Part shown: positions 33,405-41,806 of the stretch, piece after piece
Numbering within the stretch: the first letter of the stretch is position 1
Layout: each line of letters opens with the position of its first letter
Source of the DNA: RGIG5612 sp045604025
GTDB taxonomy: Bacteria; Bacillota; Clostridia; Lachnospirales; Lachnospiraceae
Assembly: GCA_045604025.1 (NCBI GenBank)
Contig: JAZUNG010000124.1
Span: 1 to 47,590 of the forward strand
Length of the DNA: 47,590 nt
Direction of reading: 5' to 3'
Position numbers and translations under genes: made by a program
The notes under the pieces: model-generated
What the model was told of the DNA's origin: nothing
Seen by the model: the letters and a program-made list of their open reading frames with translations, nothing else
Database searches by the model: none

Positions 33405-35030
33405 ATGTATCAATTTGTGAAAAACCTGAGGCACAGCTCAAGATCAGTGAAGAAATCCTGTGAAAATACAGCTGCCGCGATACGCATCTTTCTATCGGTA
33501 GTGATGCTTGCTGCAGCTATACTTCTCTTTGGATGTTCCAGAGCTGATGGCCGTAATATAGTATATGAGGACATGAAGGAAAGCTTTGATAAGTCCGGTA
33601 TGATCTCAGCCAATATCGGTATTTTCTCGAAGACGGAAAAGGACGGCAATATTACTTATGGTGAAGGCGGAAGCGGTGTAATCTTCAGAAAAGACGGTGA
33701 TTCATATTACGCGCTAACGGCGGCTCATGTTGTGAGTGTGGAGAATGCGAAACTGCTCGTTTTCACAGTCAATACCGAAATGAAGTCCGAAGATATTCCC
33801 GGGGCGATCATGAATGTGCTTGCTCCCGAAACCTATGATGCAATGTATACCGCACAGATAGAATATGTCAGCACGAGAGACGATCTGGCTGTCATACGTT
33901 TTTCCACGGATGAGGATCTTGCGGTAATCAATGTCGCAGAAACAGATCCCAAGAAGGATGACCGGATCATGTGTATCGGTAATCCGCAAAATGAATGGTT
34001 TGCGCTTTCCTACGGCAAGGTTACTTCGGGCATTGAGAAGTTTGGCGAGTTACAGGGATTCCTCAGTTATGTCATGAGACACAGTGCCTATATACAGGTA
34101 GGCAGCAGCGGAGGCGCCGCACTGAATGAGCAGATGCAGTTGACAGGTATTGTTCCCGGAGGCGTCTTTTCGCCTGGTGGGGATAAATTGAAATATGGCG
34201 TTCTAATACCCACCAGTGAGATCAGGCTGTTTCTGGAGGAATGGGGCAAGGAGACAGAGAACCGTCCCCTGTCTCCTTCCTATGAGGAGCTGATCTTTGA
34301 TACTTCGCGGGTCCATACGATAGAAGTAACCTTGTCTGAAGAGGACAGGGCAGATCAGTTGGCACATCCCATGGATAAGACCAAGTATAGGGCAGACGTT
34401 GTGATCGACGGAGAGGAGGTCAAAGATGTCGCTTTTCATACAAAAGGCAACTCCAGCCTCTTCTTTACTGTGGATGCCGGCAAAGATAAATTCAGCTACG
34501 GTCTTAATTTTGGGAAGTTCACGGATGGCGGTACTTTCTATGGCCTGGATAAGCTCGATCTCCAGAATAATTTTGCAGACGGAAGTTCAATAAAGGAATA
34601 TATGGCCTTCTGGCTCTTCCGCAGGATGGGTGTTAATGCGCCTCTGGCTTCTTATGTATGGCTGACCGTAAACGGTGAGGTTCAGGGGCTTTACACAGCT
34701 CTCGAGGATGTTGGGAACAGTTTCCTTGAAAGGATCGCAGGCGGAGAGGGGACAATCTATAAACCGGAGGCCGGGGGAATAGCCCTGGACGAAGAAGAAC
34801 TGGAGAGGATCAAAAGAGGGGAAAGCGCTGCTCACGACAGTGATGGCGGAGCCGATCTAGTATACAGAGGTGACAACGCAGACAGTTATCCGGATATTTT
34901 TGATAACGCGGAAACTGATGAAGACGAACAGGCCCATGTGGAATTGGATACTGTCAAACGAAGCATATCTGGACAAATATCACGATGTACTTTCGGAATT
35001 GGTGGATGTCATCTCTTCAGGAGAATATGA
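33405..35030 (+). CDS. HtrA-like serine protease lipoprotein fused to a truncated CotH-like domain
   Basis: A 541-residue surface lipoprotein (lipobox LFGC, Cys44, after an unusually long N-region). Residues ~65-280 are a trypsin-fold protease with the triad His108 (TAAHVV), Asp160 (RDDLAV) and Ser235 (GSSGGAAL, where GNSGG is usual). No PDZ domain follows. From ~293 the protein becomes a CotH-like domain: FDTSRVHTIEVTL, FHTKGNSSLFF, LDKLDLQNN, QGLYTALEDVGNSFLER. The junction (residues 282-292) is encoded by a REP-like repeat. Near 34,925 the CotH sequence jumps ahead and changes frame, so the last ~30 residues are out-of-frame and the catalytic centre of CotH (DWD/DYN-type metal site) is absent. 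The protease half looks intact. Confidence 0.75.
   Translation: MYQFVKNLRHSSRSVKKSCENTAAAIRIFLSVVMLAAAILLFGCSRADGRNIVYEDMKESFDKSGMISANIGIFSKTEKDGNITYGEGGSGVIFRKDGDSYYALTAAHVVSVENAKLLVFTVNTEMKSEDIPGAIMNVLAPETYDAMYTAQIEYVSTRDDLAVIRFSTDEDLAVINVAETDPKKDDRIMCIGNPQNEWFALSYGKVTSGIEKFGELQGFLSYVMRHSAYIQVGSSGGAALNEQMQLTGIVPGGVFSPGGDKLKYGVLIPTSEIRLFLEEWGKETENRPLSPSYEELIFDTSRVHTIEVTLSEEDRADQLAHPMDKTKYRADVVIDGEEVKDVAFHTKGNSSLFFTVDAGKDKFSYGLNFGKFTDGGTFYGLDKLDLQNNFADGSSIKEYMAFWLFRRMGVNAPLASYVWLTVNGEVQGLYTALEDVGNSFLERIAGGEGTIYKPEAGGIALDEEELERIKRGESAAHDSDGGADLVYRGDNADSYPDIFDNAETDEDEQAHVELDTVKRSISGQISRCTFGIGGCHLFRRI
34249..34278. repeat. REP-like palindromic repeat, copy 2 (inverted, inside a coding region)
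   Basis: AGGAGACAGAGAACCGTCCC continuing to CTGTCTCCTT is the reverse complement of copy 1 with two or three differences, and its ends pair (GAGACAG with CTGTCTC). It is read in frame as residues KETENRPLSPS, exactly between the protease and CotH-like parts. Confidence 0.75.
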
Positions 35031-35289
35031 AAAAGAAGCTTCCCGTGTGCATGAACTGATCCATCCATATATTGTGAAAGATCCGAAGGCATTCTTCTCA
35101 GAGGCTAAATCTGAGAAAGCATATGCGACAGTTATCAGTTTTGCCAAGCTCAGAGCGGAAAGTGTACGCAGACAGGTGAGCGGCGAGCTCGCTGCCAGGT
35201 CAGATGACCAGACCGAAGAGGACAAGGTAGATGCCTCTGAGGTCGCCATAAAGGACATGGGGACACTGGATGATCTGAAAGAACCCTGA
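34927..35289 (+). pseudogene. Out-of-frame C-terminal remnant of the CotH-like domain
   Basis: In a different frame from the gene above, the sequence NRPMWNWILSNEAYLDKYHD, then a helical region ending in KLRAESVRRQVSGEL, matches the C-terminal end of CotH proteins. It has no ribosome binding site of its own. Between the end of in-frame CotH similarity (SYPDIFDNAETD) and this piece, the usual ~100-residue central part with the metal-binding residues is missing. A deletion whose length was not a multiple of three near 34,920-34,930 explains both facts. Confidence 0.75.
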
Positions 35290-35368
35290 TGATGAACGAC
35301 CTGACTTAAATAGCTTGATGTGAGACCAACGAGCAGAAGTGATCGAACCTGATCACAAGGAAAAAGCA

Positions 35369-35920
35369 ATGGAGCATTGTGGAACGATAAGAATTGAAAC
35401 TGAAAGACTGGTCCTGAGAAGGTTTTCGGCCTGCGACGCGCAGGCCATGTATGAAAACTGGGCATCAGATCCCGAGGTGACCAGATACCTGACATGGCCT
35501 GTACATGCAAACTCTGAGGTCACCAAAGAGGTTTTGGAAGGCTGGGTTTCCTCCTATACGAAGGACGACTATTATCAGTGGGCGATCGTACTGAAAGAGA
35601 ATGGAAATGATCCGATCGGAAGCATTTCCGCAGTGCACCTGAATGACGATGTCATGCTGGTTCATATAGGCTATTGTATTGGAAGAGCATGGTGGCATAA
35701 GGGGATCATGACGGAAGCTTTGAAGGCGGTGATGGATTTCTTCTTTGACCAGGTGGGTGTGAACCGCATTGAATGCCGCCATGACCCTAGAAATGCTCAT
35801 TCCGGTATGGTCATGAAAAAGTGCGGAATGAAATACGAAGGAACAATGCGCAGTTCTGACCGGAACAATCAGGGTATCTGTGATGCAAGCTGGTATGCCC
35901 TGCTGAAGTCAGAACGATAA
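35369..35920 (+). CDS. GNAT-family N-acetyltransferase (RimJ/RimL-like)
   Basis: A 183-residue acetyltransferase using acetyl-CoA. IRIETERLVLRRFSACDA is the typical start of the RimJ/RimL group, GYCIGRAWWHKGIMTEA is the acetyl-CoA-binding motif A, and NRIECRHDPRNAHSGMVMKK with CGMKYEGTMR closes the fold. I chose the ATG at 35369 because AAGGA lies seven bases ahead; the in-frame ATG at 35339 has no clear site. The acceptor may be a protein N-terminus or a small amine. Confidence 0.88.
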   Translation: MEHCGTIRIETERLVLRRFSACDAQAMYENWASDPEVTRYLTWPVHANSEVTKEVLEGWVSSYTKDDYYQWAIVLKENGNDPIGSISAVHLNDDVMLVHIGYCIGRAWWHKGIMTEALKAVMDFFFDQVGVNRIECRHDPRNAHSGMVMKKCGMKYEGTMRSSDRNNQGICDASWYALLKSER

Positions 35921-35944
35921 AGTGGTATTTACAGGAGAAAAATC

Positions 35945-36280
35945 ATGAAGACGATGATAGCTTATTGCGGACTTGACTGTGAAAAATGTGATGCGTATCA
36001 GGCAACAATTAATAATGATCAGGATCTGCGGGAAAAAACTGCCAGGAAATGGAGCGAGCTGAATCAAATAACGATCCTGCCTGAACATATCAATTGCGAG
36101 GGATGCAGGGTAGATGGGATGAAGACAGTCTTCTGCGAAAGCCTCTGTGAGATCCGTCAGTGTGCTCTGAAAAAAGGAGTTGAGACGTGTGGCTACTGCT
36201 CTGAAATGGAAACATGTAAGACTCTCAGTGCGGTTATAAGTAATAATGCTGAGGCTAAAAGCAATCTCAGCAATAATTGA
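35945..36280 (+). CDS. Cys-rich DUF3795-type protein
   Basis: A 111-residue protein with eleven Cys arranged in pairs: AYCGLDCEKCDAY at the start, NCEGCR in the middle, then CESLCEIRQC and CGYCSEMETC. This is the DUF3795 layout, common in anaerobes and predicted to bind zinc or an iron-sulfur cluster. It starts 24 bases after the acetyltransferase with AGGAG ahead. No function is known. Confidence 0.85.
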   Translation: MKTMIAYCGLDCEKCDAYQATINNDQDLREKTARKWSELNQITILPEHINCEGCRVDGMKTVFCESLCEIRQCALKKGVETCGYCSEMETCKTLSAVISNNAEAKSNLSNN

Positions 36281-36323
36281 AAATTATAGAATAAGGCTGA
36301 ATAACCGGATGTGTAATAAACAT

Positions 36324-36821
36324 ATGATAAAAATACTTTTCGTTTGCCACGGCAATATCTGCAGATCGCCCATGGCGGAGTTTGTTATGAAAGACATGGT
36401 AAAGAAGGCCGGATATAAACTGGCTGGATCTCCATTGGATAAGGGGTGCGACTTCTATATCGAGTCAGCAGCTACCAGTACGGAGGAACTGGGTAATGCG
36501 GTGTATCCTCCTGCCAGAAGGGAGCTGGCATCGCATGGCATTGACTGCAGCGGAAAGATTGCCAGGCAGATGAAAAGAAAAGACTATGATGACTATGATC
36601 TGCTGATAGGCATGGACTATGCGAATATCAGAAATATGACGCGGATAGCCGGAGCAGATGCAGCAGGCAGGATCCATATGCTGATGGAATATGCAGGCAG
36701 GCAGAAGGAAGTGGCAGATCCGTGGTATACAAGAGATTTTGGGGCCACATGGTGCGATGTTAACGAGGGATGCAGAGCACTCCTGGAGTATATAGAACAA
36801 CAAGGTCTTCTGAGAGGGTAG
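36324..36821 (+). CDS. Low-molecular-weight protein-tyrosine phosphatase
   Basis: A 165-residue phosphatase with the P-loop VCHGNICRS (Cys8 to Arg14) directly after the start and the general-acid Asp in VADPWYTRDF, as in LMW-PTP proteins. I favour the ATG at 36324 (MIKILFVCHGN) because family members begin this close to the P-loop; an in-frame ATG at 36309 has AAGG about 11 bases ahead and is nearly as likely. The asparaginase gene follows after two bases. No partner tyrosine kinase is seen here. Confidence 0.87.
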   Translation: MIKILFVCHGNICRSPMAEFVMKDMVKKAGYKLAGSPLDKGCDFYIESAATSTEELGNAVYPPARRELASHGIDCSGKIARQMKRKDYDDYDLLIGMDYANIRNMTRIAGADAAGRIHMLMEYAGRQKEVADPWYTRDFGATWCDVNEGCRALLEYIEQQGLLRG

Positions 36822-36823
36822 TC

Positions 36824-37834
36824 ATGGCAAGAATACTCATTATAAATACAGGCGGGACCATCAGTATGGTTGCATCTGAGCGAGGATATGTTCCTGATGG
36901 TGCCAGATTCCGGACCATGCTGGAAGGGATGGAGCTTCTTAAAGCAGATCCCATGCCTGAGTGGGATCTGATCGAAACATCGCCTCTGCTTGATTCTTCA
37001 AATATGACTGTATTAGAATGGAATCATATAGGCAGTCTGGTGGCTGAAAACTACCATGCTTATGACGGGTTTGTGATCCTTCACGGAACAGACACCATGG
37101 CATATACGGCATCAGCCCTGTCATTTATGCTGGAACACTTAAACAAACCGGTGATACTGACCGGTTCGCAGATACCGTTTGGCCAGATCCGGAGCGACGG
37201 CAGGGACAACCTGATAAACTCCCTCCTGATAGCTGCTGAGGGAAAGGTAAAGGAGGTCTGCATCTTTTTCGGAAGCAAACTGCTGAGGGGCAACCGTGCC
37301 ACGAAGTATTCCGCAGATGAAATGATAGCATTTGTATCGCCCAATTATCCGCAGCTGGCAGAGGCTGGAATATCCGTGAGCTATAATGAATCCGCTTTCC
37401 TGAACGATGACGGACAGGAATTTCATCTGCAGGTTCTTGAAGAGGTGCCTATAGGAGTAATAAAAGTTTTCCCGGGCATACAGTTCAGTCTGTTTGATCA
37501 GATCATGACGGAGAAACTGAAAGGGATAGTGATCGAAACATTCGGAGCCGGGAATATACCAAACGGCGGGGACGCCCTACTTCCCATCGTAAAGAAGGCC
37601 GTGGAACATGGGTCGATCATCACTGTGTGCTCCCAGTGCCTGCAGGGTACGGTCAGTCTGGGCACATACGAGGCCAGCAGTGCCCTTGCAGAGGCCGGAG
37701 CTGTAAGCGGCAGGGATATTACCACTGAAGCTGCGGTCGCAAAGTTATATTATCTGTTCAGCAAGGGATATACGGCGGACCATATAAAGCAGCTTATGGA
37801 AACTTCGATATGCGGAGAAGTATCTGATAAATAA
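36824..37834 (+). CDS. L-asparaginase
   Basis: A 336-residue enzyme converting asparagine to aspartate and ammonia. It has the first catalytic Thr in NTGGTISM (Thr12), and the second set in LHGTDTMAYTAS, plus GSQIPFGQIRSDGRDNL typical of type I asparaginases. No signal peptide is present, so it is cytoplasmic. The ATG at 36824, two bases after the phosphatase stop, is preferred to the one at 36770. Peptidase T follows at 12 bases, making an amino-acid and peptide breakdown cluster. Confidence 0.92.
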   Translation: MARILIINTGGTISMVASERGYVPDGARFRTMLEGMELLKADPMPEWDLIETSPLLDSSNMTVLEWNHIGSLVAENYHAYDGFVILHGTDTMAYTASALSFMLEHLNKPVILTGSQIPFGQIRSDGRDNLINSLLIAAEGKVKEVCIFFGSKLLRGNRATKYSADEMIAFVSPNYPQLAEAGISVSYNESAFLNDDGQEFHLQVLEEVPIGVIKVFPGIQFSLFDQIMTEKLKGIVIETFGAGNIPNGGDALLPIVKKAVEHGSIITVCSQCLQGTVSLGTYEASSALAEAGAVSGRDITTEAAVAKLYYLFSKGYTADHIKQLMETSICGEVSDK

Positions 37835-37845
37835 AGGAGAAACTG

Positions 37846-39078
37846 ATGAGACAGGAATTACTTGAAAGATTTTTGAAATATGTTCAGATCTACACGCCCA
37901 GTGATGAGTCGAGCGAGACAACTCCATCCACCAGATGGCAGTTTGATCTGGCCAATGCACTGAAGGAAGAGATGGATGCGCTGGGGATCTCAGGAGCATG
38001 TGTGGATGAAAACTGCTATGTGTATGGATACCTGCCGGCCACTGAAGGATATGAGGATGTTCCGGCTATAGCCTTCATCGCACACATGGATACCGTATCA
38101 GACTTCTGCGAAAAGACAGCAGTGCCGGTGATCCACGAGGATTATAACGGTGAAGACATTCTTCTTCCAGAGGCAGGACGCGTGATAAAGACCTCTGATT
38201 TCCCTCACTTGAAGGAAATGAAGGGCCGCACGATCATTACCGCTGACGGGACTACGGTACTCGGAGCAGATGACAAGGCGGGTATTGCTGAGATCATGAC
38301 GATGGCGGAGGAGCTGATCAGGACAGGAGAGCCGCACGGTAAGATATGCATGGCATTCACGCCTGACGAGGAGATCGGATCCGGGGCAGGTCTCTTGGAC
38401 CTTGACAGGCTCGGGGCTGACTTCGCGTTCACACTGGACGGCGGGATAGAGGGCGGTATCGAATATGAGACATTCAATGCTGCATCCGCAAAGATCCATA
38501 TAAGCGGCATAAATGTACATCCGGGCAGTGCAAAGGATATCATGGTAAATGCAGGGGCTATCGCCTGTGAGATACAGGCTGCGCTTCCGGAGGCTGAACA
38601 GCCACGCAACACGAGCGGATATGAGGGATTCTATCACCTGATCAGCGTGAACGGAACCGTGGAGAAGGCTGACCTGGTCTATATCATCCGTGACCATGAC
38701 AGGATCAGATTCGAAGAACGTAAGGAGAATGTCTCCTGGATCGTTGAAGCCATAAACGTCAAATATGGAGAAGGCACAGCTCAGGCAGTGATAAAGGATT
38801 CATATTACAATATGGCTGAGATCCTGAAGGACCACATGGATATAGTGGAGAGCGCGAAGAAGGCCACTGAGGATGCGGGACTGACTGCGTTGATCACACC
38901 GGTGAGGGGCGGAACAGATGGCTCCGCGCTCAGCTTCAGAGGCCTGCCATGTCCCAACCTGGGCACAGGCGGCGCTGGATACCATGGTCCATTCGAGCAT
39001 ATTTCACTGGAGGGCATGGAAAGATCGGTAGAAGTAATTCTGAATATTATTAAGATATACAGCGGCAGGGAGGCATAA
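37846..39078 (+). CDS. pepT: Peptidase T (tripeptide aminopeptidase)
   Basis: A 410-residue M20-family zinc aminopeptidase that removes the N-terminal residue of tripeptides in the cytoplasm. It shows FIAHMDTVSD (metal His and catalytic Asp), LGADDKAGIAEIM (bridging Asp), FTPDEEIGSG (catalytic Glu and metal Glu), FTLDGG and the final metal His in GYHGPFEHI. The RGGTDGSALSFRGLPCPN segment is specific to PepT. AAAGGAG precedes the ATG. The next peptidase starts one base after the stop. Confidence 0.94.
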   Translation: MRQELLERFLKYVQIYTPSDESSETTPSTRWQFDLANALKEEMDALGISGACVDENCYVYGYLPATEGYEDVPAIAFIAHMDTVSDFCEKTAVPVIHEDYNGEDILLPEAGRVIKTSDFPHLKEMKGRTIITADGTTVLGADDKAGIAEIMTMAEELIRTGEPHGKICMAFTPDEEIGSGAGLLDLDRLGADFAFTLDGGIEGGIEYETFNAASAKIHISGINVHPGSAKDIMVNAGAIACEIQAALPEAEQPRNTSGYEGFYHLISVNGTVEKADLVYIIRDHDRIRFEERKENVSWIVEAINVKYGEGTAQAVIKDSYYNMAEILKDHMDIVESAKKATEDAGLTALITPVRGGTDGSALSFRGLPCPNLGTGGAGYHGPFEHISLEGMERSVEVILNIIKIYSGREA

Positions 39079-39079
39079 C

Positions 39080-40120
39080 ATGACATTTAATGAGGAAAGA
39101 TGTATAGATTATTTTAAGAGGTTACTGGATGTAGACAGTACGACGGGCCAGTATGAGGAGATACAGGGACTGCTGTGCAATATACTGGACGAAATGGGAT
39201 ATCCTTATCAGGTGCTCCGAAAGGGCGGAGTGATCGCAGACCTCGGTGGAGAGGGGGATGCCATCGCAGTCACTGCACATCTGGACGATATCGGACTGAT
39301 GGTCCGCCATATCAATTCTGACGGAACCCTGAATGTGTGTGCGGTCGGAGGCCTGTATCCATTCTACTGCGTAACGGAGAATGTCAGAATCTATACACGT
39401 ACGGGAAAGGTTTATACCGGAACGATCTGTCGCACACCGAACTCGATCCACGTGACCGAAGAAGAGCTCAGGGATGTGGCACCGGATTTCAGAAAAAACG
39501 TGTGTATCGTGCTGGATGAAGATGTAAAGAGTGCAGACGAAACGGCAACGCTGGGTATCGCAACCGGAGATATCATCGCATTGTATCCCAGATTCGAGCA
39601 GGCCGGAGGATATCTTAAGTCCCGTTTTGTGGATGACAAGGCATGCGTGGCTGTTCTGCTGGAGTTCATGAAGGCCATGAAGGAGGCTGATACTATACTG
39701 CCTGCTACCCCCAGACGCAAGGTATACGCTTACTTTGCGGCTTATGAGGAAATCGGACACGGTACCAGCTGGCTTCCGGAAGATGTAGTCGATATGCTGG
39801 CGATAGATATCGCGCCTACCGGTCCCGAGCAGAACTCAGATGAAAAGAAGGTTTCCATATTTGCAAAGGATTCACGCTTCCCGTATCACTGGGGTATGAC
39901 CAACGAGCTGAGAGAATGTGCGGAGGCAGCAGGTGTGGACTATGTCATGGATATATTCACACCTCATTACGGAACTGACTGCGATACCAGTATCGTTGCA
40001 GGCTACGATATCCGTCATGCAGCCATAGGCCCCGGCACCGCCAACAGCCATGGCTATGAACGTACACACATCGATGGCCTGAAAAATACATACGATCTGC
40101 TGACTGCATACCTGTTGTGA
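39080..40120 (+). CDS. M42-family metallo-aminopeptidase
   Basis: A 346-residue cytoplasmic aminopeptidase of the glutamyl aminopeptidase/FrvX type. Metal ligands and catalytic residues are in VTAHLDDIGLM, FVDDKACVAVLLE, AAYEEIGHG, AIDIAP and SHGYERTHIDGL, in the family order. GGGAGG for its start lies inside the end of pepT. It trims N-terminal residues from peptides, and with asparaginase and peptidase T forms a peptide and amino-acid recovery operon closed by a strong terminator. Confidence 0.92.
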   Translation: MTFNEERCIDYFKRLLDVDSTTGQYEEIQGLLCNILDEMGYPYQVLRKGGVIADLGGEGDAIAVTAHLDDIGLMVRHINSDGTLNVCAVGGLYPFYCVTENVRIYTRTGKVYTGTICRTPNSIHVTEEELRDVAPDFRKNVCIVLDEDVKSADETATLGIATGDIIALYPRFEQAGGYLKSRFVDDKACVAVLLEFMKAMKEADTILPATPRRKVYAYFAAYEEIGHGTSWLPEDVVDMLAIDIAPTGPEQNSDEKKVSIFAKDSRFPYHWGMTNELRECAEAAGVDYVMDIFTPHYGTDCDTSIVAGYDIRHAAIGPGTANSHGYERTHIDGLKNTYDLLTAYLL

Positions 40121-40140
40121 CAGATGATCAATAGATTAAA

Positions 40141-40177
40141 GGGTCCTGCCTGAATACTTCGGCAGGACCCTTTTTTT
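40141..40177. terminator. Strong terminator between convergent genes
   Basis: A perfect 10-pair GC-rich stem (40141-40150 with 40161-40170) with a 10-base loop is followed by seven T on the plus strand and preceded by AAA. It ends the peptidase operon and may also serve the metallo-hydrolase-rubredoxin gene on the minus strand. Confidence 0.93.
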
Positions 40178-40189
40178 CAGCGGACAGCG

Positions 40190-41146
40190 TTATGCGCGGC
40201 CGAACTTTTCCTTGCCCTGTCTGCATCTTGGGCAGTGCCAGTCTTCGGGGAGATCCGCAAAAGCAGTGCCTGCAGGGATGCCGTGGTCAGGGTCGCCTAC
40301 TGCGGGGTCGTATACATAACCGCAGATCTGGCAGACATATTTGCCGGTACCTTCTCCGAAAACGATCTCCTGAGGAGGGATGCTCTCGGGCATATTGTCC
40401 AGGTCAACTACTTTCCCGGATTCGAGATTCTCATATCCCAGAGGGGTGTGGGTAGACACATATACTGTGGGATGCTCAGAAATAAACTGGCGGACACTGT
40501 CCAGAGTCTGTCTTGCAGCTGCGATATCTTCAAATACAACTGACAGCTTGTTCATGTACAGAGCCTCATCTGTGTAGGTAACATCTCCGTGGATCATATA
40601 GAACAGACCATCTTTTTCTGCGATCACGATGCAGTTGCCTGTTGTATGACCGGGAGCAGGAATATAGTAAACGCCTTCGGCAATCCTTGATGAGCAGGGG
40701 AAGTTGTAGTAAGGACCGTCTTCAAATGTGGCAGGCACAACGTTGGAATATATCTTCAGTTCATCGGCCTGTGCCTCCTCGGCAGAGCAGATGATCTGCG
40801 CACCCGGAAAATGTCTCAGTTCGCCTGTATGATCACCATGCTTGTGAGTGATCAGGATCTTCGAAACCTGATCGGGTGTATAACCGACTTCAGCAAGAGC
40901 TTCCACATAGGGCTTCACTTTGCTGCCCATATAGATCATTGTTGTCTCATCGGGGACCTGGTCAGGAGCCTCTGCAGGCATACCTGTATCAACCAGTATC
41001 ACTTCGTCACCGGTATCGATCACGAAATTCTGCAGACTGGAACGATATTTTACTGCGCCGTCAATACCCTCCATGCCTTCGCCGCCGCATGCCAGAGCCT
41101 GGGTCATGAAACCATTTTCATACAATTTTACAGCTTTGATCTCCAT
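40190..41146 (-). CDS. Metallo-beta-lactamase-fold hydrolase fused to C-terminal rubredoxin
   Basis: A 318-residue cytoplasmic fusion. Residues ~1-250 are an AHL-lactonase-like metallo-beta-lactamase domain with all metal ligands: THKHGDH (His101, His103, Asp105, His106), His167 (APGHTTGN), Asp188 (HGDVTY) and His233 (STHTPLG). Residues ~268-313 are a rubredoxin with CQICGY (Cys272, Cys275) and CPRC (Cys305, Cys308). Flavodiiron proteins also join these folds but need a flavodoxin domain, which is absent here. The rubredoxin suggests a redox or oxygen-response role rather than plain hydrolysis. The ATG at 41146 follows AAGGAG; the upstream in-frame ATG at 41215 lacks one and lies beyond the promoter's start point. 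Confidence 0.88.
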   Translation of the reverse strand: MEIKAVKLYENGFMTQALACGGEGMEGIDGAVKYRSSLQNFVIDTGDEVILVDTGMPAEAPDQVPDETTMIYMGSKVKPYVEALAEVGYTPDQVSKILITHKHGDHTGELRHFPGAQIICSAEEAQADELKIYSNVVPATFEDGPYYNFPCSSRIAEGVYYIPAPGHTTGNCIVIAEKDGLFYMIHGDVTYTDEALYMNKLSVVFEDIAAARQTLDSVRQFISEHPTVYVSTHTPLGYENLESGKVVDLDNMPESIPPQEIVFGEGTGKYVCQICGYVYDPAVGDPDHGIPAGTAFADLPEDWHCPRCRQGKEKFGRA

Positions 41147-41211
41147 AAATGTTCTCCTTCTATTGTTTATTATTGATTGGGATCTGGTATCCAGAATATA
41201 TAACATTGAGC

Positions 41212-41248
41212 ACAATTGAATTGTATCAAATCAAACATGCGCTGTCAA
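41212..41248 (-). promoter_or_regulatory. Near-consensus promoter with palindrome at the -10
   Basis: On the minus strand TTGACA (41243-41248) and TACAAT (41220-41225) are exactly 17 bases apart. The perfect 13-base palindrome ACAATTGAATTGT (41212-41224) covers the -10, so a repressor there could hold a strong promoter silent. It drives the metallo-hydrolase-rubredoxin gene. Confidence 0.75.
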
Positions 41249-41267
41249 CATACTCAAGGCAATATTC

Positions 41268-41297
41268 TTTACAAAAATATACCATATAAATTATACT
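41268..41297 (+). promoter_or_regulatory. Promoter of the VOC/flavin reductase/HAD cluster
   Basis: TTTACA (41268-41273) and TATACT (41292-41297) are 18 bases apart, about 37 bases before the VOC gene. It points away from the promoter at 41212-41248. Confidence 0.6.
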
Positions 41298-41334
41298 AGA
41301 TAAAGCAGTATTAAGATGAACGGAGGAGAGTACT

Positions 41335-41730
41335 ATGATCAACGGGATCCATCATGTATCAATGAAATATGAAAACGAGGAAATGCTGGAAAAGGCACTC
41401 GATTTCTATTGCAATATCCTGGGCCTGGAGGATAAGCTCCACTGGGGCGAGGGTGAGAAAAGGGCGGTCATGCTGAAGGCCGGAGATGTAGTCGTGGAGA
41501 TGTTCGCGACCGGTAGAAAGTCTGCCCAGACAGGCTCGGTCAATCATTTCGCGTTCGCAACTGACAGGGTGGATGAGTGCATAGAGGCAGTCAGGGCTGC
41601 CGGTTATCAGATCACCGTTGAGCCCAAGGATGTCAATCTGGGCGGACGCATGCCTGCAAGGGTTGCATTCTGCATAGGACCTGGAGGAGAGGAAATAGAG
41701 TTTTTCCACGAGATATCATTTGATGCCTGA
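41335..41730 (+). CDS. VOC-superfamily (glyoxalase/bleomycin-resistance-like) protein
   Basis: A 131-residue protein with two beta-alpha-beta-beta-beta repeats. INGIHHVSMKYEN with FYCNILGLE forms the first module, VNHFAFATD the start of the second, and PGGEEIEFFHE the closing metal-binding strand. Members bind a metal through His and Glu and act as lyases, isomerases or dioxygenases. GGAGGAG precedes the ATG. Metal ligands His7 and the late Glu are kept, so it is probably an enzyme; the substrate is unknown. Confidence 0.85.
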   Translation: MINGIHHVSMKYENEEMLEKALDFYCNILGLEDKLHWGEGEKRAVMLKAGDVVVEMFATGRKSAQTGSVNHFAFATDRVDECIEAVRAAGYQITVEPKDVNLGGRMPARVAFCIGPGGEEIEFFHEISFDA

Positions 41731-41806
41731 AAACAACTGTCTGGAAAACTGATCCGGATCAACAGGAAACTATCATCGGCATAGAGCAACACAGAAAGGA
41801 AATGCG

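Noticed and set aside
34870..35289. Programmed frameshift joining the CotH-like parts
   Set aside because: No slippery sequence was seen, and about 100 residues of the CotH core are missing, so a shift could not restore the protein.
40190..41146. Flavodiiron protein (oxygen or nitric oxide reductase)
   Set aside because: The flavodoxin domain is absent, and the metal motif THKHGDH with its neighbours is lactonase-like rather than of the flavodiiron type.
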